The notes under the pieces: generated by a model | What the model was told of the DNA's origin: nothing | The model's input: only the letters and a program-made list of their open reading frames with translations | Databases searched by the model: none | Made by a program: the position numbers and the translations under genes | DNA from: a bacterium | GTDB taxonomy: Bacteria > UBP15 > UBA6099 | Direction of reading: 5' to 3' | NCBI GenBank assembly: GCA_029573925.1 | Contig: JAKQBV010000620.1 | Coordinates: forward strand, 1 to 18,363 | Length of the DNA stretch: 18,363 bases | Part shown: piece after piece, positions 7,693-13,537 of the stretch | Layout of the letters: each line of letters begins with the position of its first letter | How positions within the stretch are numbered: the stretch's first letter is position 1

Positions 7693-8631
7693 TTACGGTC
7701 GCGCTATGAGATATCCCTGCCGCGTCTTGTCCACCTTTGCAAGCACCTCTTCGGCGATATCGAGAAGGTATGCCAAGCTGTTCCCCCAATTCGAAGGGAC
7801 GTGGACTGCGGCGACGAGCAACTCGCAGAGATAGTAGTCTCCCGCGCTGTTGCCGCCTTCCACGGTGAGATAGCCTTTCATCCATTCGAATGAAGAGTAA
7901 TACTTGCGGAAGAATCTTTCAGATTTTGTTTTAATCGTGCGGCATACGGACTCGACTTTTCTGGATTCGGCTACTATGCAGAATCTGGGGCCGAAAAGGC
8001 GACCGACGAAATCCGTTTCGCTTCCGTATTCGGCCGCTATTTCCGTCAGCAGTTCGCCAAGCCCTTTCAGCAACTCGTCTCCCAAGTCGTAGCCCTTCTG
8101 AAGATTGTAGGGTTTGATTCCGAGGAGTTTCACTTCAATGAAGTACCACTCCTTGCGGGCTTCCATGGAAAGAGATTCGAGACGCCTAGCGAGAGCGGGG
8201 CCTGATATCAAACCGGTTATATGGTCAGTCATCGAAGCGCCTTCTGCGGTTATCAGCGTCTCGATTATGTTGGCGATTTCATCCGGGTCGGCGTATTCGC
8301 ACAGAGATTCGGAAATGCCGCGCGAGCGCATTGACACTCGCAACTCAGACGTCGGTTCGTCCGGGCAGAGAGCTATAATCGGGCATCCTAGATCAGGGCC
8401 GTCGGCGCGAAGCTGCTCGGCGATTTCAACGGCGGTCGAACTTCCGAAAGGCTCCCGTATGAGAACCGCTCGATAATTCATGATTTCAATATGAGACATG
8501 TCCGAGGAGGTTTCCGACACGACGGAAACGTCAAAACCCCTTTTAGCAAGGACTTCGAGTATCGGAGCGAGCGCCCCTTCGTCGGAGTGAATCGCCAGCA
8601 ACCGCCCATGTGATTCGTTTGATTGAGTCAT
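7693..8631 (-). CDS. Degenerate receiver-GGDEF protein (probably catalytically dead)
   Basis: A 312-aa cytoplasmic protein of two signalling folds that have both lost their key residues. Residues about 10-128 follow the receiver pattern, but the phospho-acceptor strand reads AVLIREP with Arg59 where Asp is required, and the conserved Lys region reads ISESLCEYAD without Lys. Residues about 135-310 follow the GGDEF pattern: DHITGLISGPALARRL matches the usual DxLTGLxNRRxLxxxL entry, then GDELLKGLGELL, and the signature loop reads RLFGPRFCIV (212-216 LFGPR) in place of GGDEF. It should neither accept phosphate nor make c-di-GMP; it may bind a protein or nucleotide. The start ATG overlaps the comEA stop (ATGA) and has an AGGAG ribosome site 4 nt upstream. 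Assignment of the GGDEF relation is by pattern reading and not certain. Confidence 0.7.
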   Translation of the reverse strand: MTQSNESHGRLLAIHSDEGALAPILEVLAKRGFDVSVVSETSSDMSHIEIMNYRAVLIREPFGSSTAVEIAEQLRADGPDLGCPIIALCPDEPTSELRVSMRSRGISESLCEYADPDEIANIIETLITAEGASMTDHITGLISGPALARRLESLSMEARKEWYFIEVKLLGIKPYNLQKGYDLGDELLKGLGELLTEIAAEYGSETDFVGRLFGPRFCIVAESRKVESVCRTIKTKSERFFRKYYSSFEWMKGYLTVEGGNSAGDYYLCELLVAAVHVPSNWGNSLAYLLDIAEEVLAKVDKTRQGYLIARP

Positions 8632-9206
8632 TTAGCTCCTGTTTTGATGAAGTCTTTCAATCTGCTGAATTTTACTTCGCCGATGCCTTGGACAAGCATG
8701 ATTTCCTCAGCAGAGCGGAAAGGGCCTCTCCTGTTTCTGAGTTCGACAATTCTTGCGGCGTACGTCGGGCCTATTCCCGGGAGGCGTTGCAACTCGTCCT
8801 CCGGCGCGGTGTTGATGTCGATTTTTTCGCCGGGTTGAAGTTTGTCGTAATCTGCGGAGCCGACGGAAGCGCGGGCGCGGCCTCCTATGATGATTTCGTC
8901 TCCGTCATTGACGCGCGCGGCGAGGTTGGTTGAAGCGGCGGCGGATTCGTCCGAAAAACCGCCTGCGGCCTCCACTGCGTCCGCCACCCTTGAACCTGCT
9001 TCGAGCGTGGCAAGTCCGGGTCTCTTAACCGCGCCTTTCACATGAACCACGATGTGAGGAAGAGCCTCGTCCGTCCTCTCGGCTTCCAGCCTGACCTTTG
9101 TTGCCTCGCGGCTTGAGAGATATACGCGGAGCAAAGCGGCGGACACGAGCGCGGCGATGATAGCGCATATCATTGCCTTCTGCTTTGATGTCAGACCGCG
9201 AGTCAT
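8628..9206 (-). CDS. comEA: ComEA-type helix-hairpin-helix DNA-binding protein
   Basis: Membrane-anchored DNA receptor-like protein of 192 aa. One transmembrane helix lies at about 10-27 (AMICAIIAALVSAALL), followed by a linker, an SLBB-type domain at about 50-108 (HIVVHVKGAVKRPGLATL, ending DGDEIIIGG) and two helix-hairpin-helix motifs at about 129-190 (KIDINTAPEDELQRLPGIG and LVQGIGEVKFSRL). This SLBB plus HhH order is that of ComEA, which captures double-stranded DNA in the periplasm during natural transformation. The channel protein ComEC is not in the window. The start has a GGAAGG ribosome site. It is the first gene of the operon running down to 5137 and diverges from the amidase gene. 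Confidence 0.88.
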   Translation of the reverse strand: MTRGLTSKQKAMICAIIAALVSAALLRVYLSSREATKVRLEAERTDEALPHIVVHVKGAVKRPGLATLEAGSRVADAVEAAGGFSDESAAASTNLAARVNDGDEIIIGGRARASVGSADYDKLQPGEKIDINTAPEDELQRLPGIGPTYAARIVELRNRRGPFRSAEEIMLVQGIGEVKFSRLKDFIKTGAK

Positions 9207-9244
9207 TGCGCCCTTCCGAATTCTGTGAATTCAAACTCATATAA

Positions 9245-9273
9245 AGGATATTCGAAACCGGCTCTTATTACAA
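9245..9273 (-). promoter_or_regulatory. Candidate promoter of the comEA operon
   Basis: On the minus strand, TTGTAA (9273-9268) and TATCCT (9250-9245) are separated by 17 bp. Transcription would begin near 9238, about 32 nt before the comEA ATG, a leader length like that of the clpX-like gene's candidate promoter. Both hexamers deviate from consensus, so support is moderate. Confidence 0.35.
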
Positions 9274-9310
9274 TAACTTCAACGGTGGCGAAAAGCCTTC
9301 CGGCGCATAC

Positions 9311-9339
9311 TTGAACGATGAAAGATTATGGTGCAGAAT
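9311..9339 (+). promoter_or_regulatory. Weak candidate promoter of the amidase gene
   Basis: TTGAAC (9311-9316) and CAGAAT (9334-9339) are separated by exactly 17 bp, each matching four of six consensus bases. Initiation would fall at about 9346-9347, on or next to the ATG at 9347, so the transcript would be leaderless. This fits the absence of a ribosome site, but the hexamers are weak. Confidence 0.25.
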
Positions 9340-9346
9340 CACATCT

Positions 9347-10822
9347 ATGAGACAATGCCGATTTCTTGCGATAACGGGAGTTTTGATAACGGCGCTCGCG
9401 GCGACCGTTGCGGCGAAAGCGGACGGCTCCGGGTGGATTGAAATAATGACGCGCGAGACAGTGTTGCACAAAAGCGCCGGGTCGGGCTGGTCTGACAACA
9501 GGCTTACGCGCGGAGCGCTAGTGGAATGGCTGGGCGTCGAAAAAGACTCATGGTATCAGGTGAGGATGAGGAACGGAGAGGAAGGGTGGGTTCCGACATG
9601 GCTGACGGCAAAGGCAGCCTCCGGAGCGAGAGGGCCTGCGGCGTTCGCGCCTGACGAGAGGCCGGGAGTCGGCGCGCCGTTTCACGCGAGGGTCGTCGCG
9701 GATTTCGTATCTTGCAGGTCTGTTCCTTACGGCGGTCTTAGCGCCAAGCGAGACGCCACGCGCGGAGGCGATTTGCCGAAAGGCTCTGTCATCAAGCTGG
9801 TGGACAGAATCGGACATTGGTTTCAGGCGCAGCTCGCTCCGGCGGAGTTCTGCTGGGTTTACGACGAGGCTCTGTCTCCCGCCGGACGGCCCGCGCGCGC
9901 AAACTCCTACTTCGGAGTCCCTGTAGCGAAGCTTTCCGCCGCCGGGAGCGTGTCAGACAAAAAAGGAGCCGGACTCGAATTCACTCTTTCATCTCAGGTT
10001 CCGTTTGAGGCGGTCGGCGCGATTATCCCCGAGATGGTCGCTTTCAAGCTGATGGGAGTCGATTGCGGCTCATCGGCGAAAAAAGTTTCTTCTGCCTGCG
10101 CCGAGGCGGGGGGATGGTGTCACTGCGAACCGGAATCCGCTTCTATTCAGGGAGCAATTCACGCCCCCGCTTTGCTTGCAGGGTTTTCGGCGGGATGGAA
10201 CGAGAACGTTTTTCGCTTGAGCATTCCGGATTCGAGAACTCGTCGCGTAAAGAAAATCGTTATTGACCCCGGACACGGAGCGCCTCAGCCCTTCCCCAAA
10301 GGATACGCGGAAGGAACAAGAAACAAGGACGGCCTGCTCGAAAAGGACGCAGTGATGACGATATCGCGGCATCTGGCGGATCGCCTGTCAGCCGAGGGTT
10401 TTGAGGTTCTGCTCACTAGGGACGGCGATTCGGAACGGATGATGGATTTGTACGAACGGCTGGAATACGCGGAGCGAGCCAAAGCCGACCTGTTCGTGTC
10501 TGTTCACGCGAATGGAGATGTGGACGCGTCCCTCGAAGGAGTCGAGGTTTACTGGTTCGAGCAACAGAGCCGTCCGGCGGCGGAGTACATCGCTGTGGAG
10601 ACGGCGGCGGCGACCGCTCGCCCCGGCGGGGCCGCTTTCTTCGGCTCTTTCGCGGTCATACGCACGACCGCCTTCCCGGCTGTGCTGGTCGAAACGGGCT
10701 ACATGACCAACCTTGCGGAAGGAAAGCGATACAACGACCCGGATTTTCTGAGGCAAAACGCGGACGGAATCGCAAGAGGAATAATCAGATTCGCCGATTC
10801 CCTCAAAGCCGCTTCCAATTGA
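9347..10822 (+). CDS. Secreted N-acetylmuramoyl-L-alanine amidase (SH3-type domains plus Amidase_3)
   Basis: A 491-aa zinc amidase that cleaves the bond between N-acetylmuramic acid and L-alanine in peptidoglycan. It has a signal peptide (MRQCRFLAITG, cleavage likely after AKA near 23-25), two bacterial SH3-like segments (about 27-88, with SWYQVRMRNGEEGWVP, and about 112-175), a divergent beta-rich middle region (about 205-295) and a catalytic Amidase_3 domain (about 303-487). Zinc ligands are His310 in IDPGHGA, Glu332 in GLLEKD and His387 in SVHANGD; the catalytic Glu449 is in VETGYMTN. The middle region carries four clustered cysteines (240, 251, 258, 260), unusual for this family. I chose ATG 9347 because it starts a clean signal peptide; TTG 9311 is in frame but adds 12 residues. 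Neither has a ribosome site. It diverges from comEA and may feed the SpoIID enzyme of that operon. Confidence 0.9.
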   Translation: MRQCRFLAITGVLITALAATVAAKADGSGWIEIMTRETVLHKSAGSGWSDNRLTRGALVEWLGVEKDSWYQVRMRNGEEGWVPTWLTAKAASGARGPAAFAPDERPGVGAPFHARVVADFVSCRSVPYGGLSAKRDATRGGDLPKGSVIKLVDRIGHWFQAQLAPAEFCWVYDEALSPAGRPARANSYFGVPVAKLSAAGSVSDKKGAGLEFTLSSQVPFEAVGAIIPEMVAFKLMGVDCGSSAKKVSSACAEAGGWCHCEPESASIQGAIHAPALLAGFSAGWNENVFRLSIPDSRTRRVKKIVIDPGHGAPQPFPKGYAEGTRNKDGLLEKDAVMTISRHLADRLSAEGFEVLLTRDGDSERMMDLYERLEYAERAKADLFVSVHANGDVDASLEGVEVYWFEQQSRPAAEYIAVETAAATARPGGAAFFGSFAVIRTTAFPAVLVETGYMTNLAEGKRYNDPDFLRQNADGIARGIIRFADSLKAASN

Positions 10823-10889
10823 TATATCCGCCGCCCGGCGCTAGCATTGAAGCGAAACCGCCGCGCGACGCGAAAAGAGCTTCCGCCAG

Positions 10890-12056
10890 ATGAAAAGCCA
10901 CATCAAACTCGGAACGAGAAACCTGACTCGAAGACGGGGCCGCTCTATGCTAACCATCATGGGCGTCGCTCTCGCTATCGGATTCACCGTCGGGCTGCTG
11001 TCGATAAGCGAGGGCTTTATGAGCGCGCTGGACGGCATGTTGACCGGAAGCGGCCCCGACCTTTTCGTTCGGCCCAAAGGCGGCTCCAAAATGCCTTTCG
11101 GCATGCAGGGAAATGCGATGCTCGACGCCGACCTTCTGCCTGTCGTCCGGGGCATCCCCGGCGTCGAATTCGTCGAGCCTATCTATCAGGCGTTCTCCGT
11201 TGACGGCGGCTCAATCGGCTTCGGCCCGATGATGACTATGGTGTCGGGCATGCCCGCCGACGATTTTTTCAAGATCAGACCGACCGCATCAATAGCGCGC
11301 GGCAGGTTCTTTTCAAACGACGACGGCGCGGTGGTCGTACTCGGCGGAGTGGTCGCTGAAAACACAAAAAAAGATGTCGGAGACAAGCTTGAACTTATAT
11401 CAGGCCGCAAACTCGAAGTCATCGGCATAATGGAAAAGACCGACGAGCCGTTCGACTATTTCGCGTACTCACCCATCGACTCTCTGCAAAAAATGTTCAG
11501 CGACCCCGGCAGGGTCAGCTATTTCCTCGTTAAAGCGTCTTCGGAGGCCGGCCCTGAGTCGGTTTCCGAAAAACTTTCAAAAGCTTTTCCGCATCTCGAC
11601 GTCCAGACCGTAAGAGAGTTGATATCAGAAGCGAAGAAGATGTTGAGTATGGCGCGCGCGGTGCATTTCGGCGTGTCTTGTTTCGCGCTGGTTATCGGAG
11701 TGTTGTTCGTCGCATGCACTATGGTGATGAGCGTTTCAGAGAGGATACGCGAGTTTGCGACGCTCAGAGTTATCGGGGCGTCCAAAGGTTTCGTTATAAG
11801 GATGATACTGGCCGAGTCGATAATATTGAGCGTTGTCGGCGGCGCGCTCGGCTGCTGCATTGGCGTCGCTTTGTCTAAACTCATTGATTTGCTCATAGGA
11901 TATTTTGTGGGCGAGACGTTCATGAGCGCGCTGGTTTCGCCCCGGATTTTTGCGGTCGGGCTTCTTATATCCGTTCTGATAGGCGCGTTCGCAGGGCTTC
12001 TTCCCGCCGCGATGATAATGCGCCGCAACATTGCCGACAGCCTCAGATACGAATGA
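10890..12056 (+). CDS. ABC transporter permease, FtsX/MacB type
   Basis: Inner-membrane permease of 388 aa of the type found in MacB/LolC-like mechanotransmission ABC systems. The N-terminus IKLGTRNLTRRRGRSMLTIMG leads into the first transmembrane helix (about 20-40), in family-typical form. A periplasmic MacB-type core domain (about 45-240) follows, then the FtsX domain with three transmembrane helices (about 255-278, 305-330, 350-375), including the hallmark FATLRVIGASKGFVIRMILAES between the first and second. The end ADSLRYE is also typical. No ATPase or membrane-fusion partner gene lies beside it in this window, so its ATPase must be encoded elsewhere. The gap to the amidase is 67 bp with no terminator, so the two may be co-transcribed. 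No clear ribosome site precedes the ATG. Substrate unknown. Confidence 0.87.
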   Translation: MKSHIKLGTRNLTRRRGRSMLTIMGVALAIGFTVGLLSISEGFMSALDGMLTGSGPDLFVRPKGGSKMPFGMQGNAMLDADLLPVVRGIPGVEFVEPIYQAFSVDGGSIGFGPMMTMVSGMPADDFFKIRPTASIARGRFFSNDDGAVVVLGGVVAENTKKDVGDKLELISGRKLEVIGIMEKTDEPFDYFAYSPIDSLQKMFSDPGRVSYFLVKASSEAGPESVSEKLSKAFPHLDVQTVRELISEAKKMLSMARAVHFGVSCFALVIGVLFVACTMVMSVSERIREFATLRVIGASKGFVIRMILAESIILSVVGGALGCCIGVALSKLIDLLIGYFVGETFMSALVSPRIFAVGLLISVLIGAFAGLLPAAMIMRRNIADSLRYE

Positions 12057-12072
12057 TTCCTGCGTTCCGCGT

Positions 12073-12100
12073 TTGATTTTCCGTCCCCCTCATATATATT
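12073..12100 (+). promoter_or_regulatory. Candidate promoter giving a leaderless transcript for the dehydratase-like gene
   Basis: TTGATT (12073-12078) and TATATT (12095-12100) are separated by 16 bp. A start 7 bp beyond the -10 hexamer would be at about 12107, directly at the ATG at 12108. No ribosome site is visible upstream of that ATG, which agrees with a leaderless message. Confidence 0.45.
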
Positions 12101-12107
12101 TATTGTC

Positions 12108-12866
12108 ATGAAAGAACGAGAGCGGATAGGGATTGTTGGCGCGCCACCATGGGAGATGATGCAAGAGCGAGTCGAGAACGGCGCGCTTATTTTCGACCTA
12201 GACGAGCCTCTTGCGGACCGTCCCGTAAAAGATATATATCTCCCCAACGCGTACTGCTCGATTCTAAAAAGGGTCGTCTCAAATATATTTTCTCTGCGCG
12301 AAGACGGCGGCTTAGACCTCGTCTTAGCCACCGTCGGCAAATGCAAATGCGACGGGATGCGCAACATCGCGTCTTGGCTTGAAAGGACTACGGATATCCC
12401 GATTCTGAAAGTGGAAAACGACAACATGAATGGAGTCGGGTTTCCCATCTCGCGCAGCGGGCTGCCGCTGTTGAAAAAGATGGAGCTTATCGTCAACTCT
12501 GTCTTCGCTCCATTGCCTGAAGGACTGACGCTAGAAGAATGCGCGCCTAAGTGCGGCTTCTGGGGCGTCCCCCCGTACGACTTTGCAATCCTCGAACTGT
12601 TTCCGGACGAAACTCATATATTCGGCTGGACCCGTTGCATGGAAAATAAAACACCAGCCGACATCGAGATGGAATGCGATGTCGACACCGGGGTTCCTAC
12701 GGTGTTCTTCACACAGTCGTTCTGCCAGAAATCAGCGTTTGCTTACAATCTGGCGCGCGAACACGGCGGCCTGTACGTGGAAGTGGACAAGATGATGTCT
12801 CATTCGACCCGCGCGAAGATAGAGGCCTTTCTTGAATTCAACCTCGGATGGAGGGGGAAAAGATGA
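12108..12866 (+). CDS. Compact 2-hydroxyacyl-CoA dehydratase-type subunit (HgdB/BcrC/BadD-like)
   Basis: A 252-aa cytoplasmic protein resembling subunits of the 2-hydroxyacyl-CoA dehydratase/benzoyl-CoA reductase family, which bind [4Fe-4S] clusters and receive electrons from an ATP-driven activator. Matching blocks are the opening IGIVGAPPWEMMQ, the cluster-type motif GKCKCDGMRNIASWL (78-91, compare CDGKKKxxELL), a second-half strand CGFWGVPPYDFAILELFPD, and the C-terminal block FFTQSFCQKSAFAYNL followed by RAKIEAFLEF, which matches the family's RxxRIEAFxE ending. There are eight cysteines (50, 79, 81, 145, 149, 177, 190, 206). It is much shorter than usual (about 330-430) and no second subunit is nearby. 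The activator gene overlaps its stop, strongly supporting the family call. No ribosome site precedes the ATG. Substrate unknown; it may not be a dehydratase at all. Confidence 0.68.
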   Translation: MKERERIGIVGAPPWEMMQERVENGALIFDLDEPLADRPVKDIYLPNAYCSILKRVVSNIFSLREDGGLDLVLATVGKCKCDGMRNIASWLERTTDIPILKVENDNMNGVGFPISRSGLPLLKKMELIVNSVFAPLPEGLTLEECAPKCGFWGVPPYDFAILELFPDETHIFGWTRCMENKTPADIEMECDVDTGVPTVFFTQSFCQKSAFAYNLAREHGGLYVEVDKMMSHSTRAKIEAFLEFNLGWRGKR

Positions 12867-13537
12867 GCGCGCCCTCCCCTATCCTCCTCGACTGCGGCAC
12901 GGGTTACGCCAAAATTTTCAATCTTGAGGATTCCACCCGCGCGATTGTTCCGGCGCGGCGTTTCATCAAAACGCTGTCTGAATATGATATCAAGGCGTCA
13001 ACTGGGCATAACTTATCTTCCGGCGCTGGGGCTAGAGTGAACGAACTTGTGGCGCTCGCAGAGGGAGCTTTGTCTATGGTGGACGAGCCTGATTTCACCG
13101 TGCTCGACTTCGGCGCAAGAGACGTCAAATACGTCCAGATACGGAGCCGTCGCGTCGCTGGAATGGATTGGAACACTGAGTGCGGAGCCTTCGCCGGACA
13201 GGTCGTAGAGTTGCTAACGCGCTACTTTGACGTAGAGCCTGAGAACTTGCCCGCGGACGCGCCTCGCATCCCGGTCGTCTGCGGCGTGCTTGGAATGACT
13301 TCCATGTTCGACATGATATCCAATGGAAAAAGCCACGAGGAAGCGTTGGCGGGTTTTCTTCGCGGAGTGGCCTTCAACTGCGAAACGCTTGTCGGCAGGC
13401 CCGACAGGCTGTACCTTTCCGGCGGCCTGTGCGACAACAAGGCGTTCGTCTCCGCGTTCACTCGCGAAACTATCCCCCTCGGCAGATTCGTTCTCATCGA
13501 GGGGCTTCGCAAAATTTATTCAGAGAATAATATCTGA
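12863..13537 (+). CDS. Small BadF/BadG/HgdC-family ATPase (dehydratase activator-like)
   Basis: A 224-aa member of the ASKHA-fold activators that use ATP to push an electron from a [4Fe-4S] cluster into a 2-hydroxyacyl-CoA dehydratase-type partner. Phosphate-binding motifs are ILLDCGTGYAKI (7-18), VLDFGARDVKYVQI (80-93, compare DIGGQDxK) and YLSGGLCDNKAF (184-195). The two cysteines that bridge the dimer's cluster appear kept: Cys107 in NTECGAFAGQ (compare DKCAAGTGRF) and Cys140 in VVCGVLGMTSMFDMISNG (compare CxVFAESEVxxLxxxG). It is about 30-40 residues shorter than known activators, mostly in the segment after the first motif. I chose ATG 12863, 8 nt after GGAGG and overlapping the upstream stop as ATGA, rather than ATG 12848. 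Its stop codon abuts the stop of the convergent ClpX-like gene. Confidence 0.85.
   Translation: MSAPSPILLDCGTGYAKIFNLEDSTRAIVPARRFIKTLSEYDIKASTGHNLSSGAGARVNELVALAEGALSMVDEPDFTVLDFGARDVKYVQIRSRRVAGMDWNTECGAFAGQVVELLTRYFDVEPENLPADAPRIPVVCGVLGMTSMFDMISNGKSHEEALAGFLRGVAFNCETLVGRPDRLYLSGGLCDNKAFVSAFTRETIPLGRFVLIEGLRKIYSENNI

Noticed and set aside
9217..9232. Two GAATTC palindromes separated by TGT upstream of comEA, considered as an operator
   Set aside because: Two EcoRI-type hexamers 3 bp apart may be chance; there is no match to a known regulator site and no second copy elsewhere at a promoter.
11519..12496. 325-codon open frame on the minus strand across the permease and the dehydratase-like gene
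   Set aside because: It crosses two well-supported genes and their intergenic region, has a low-complexity Ser/Thr/Ile/Arg-rich translation with no recognisable domain, and has no ribosome site. It is a shadow frame.
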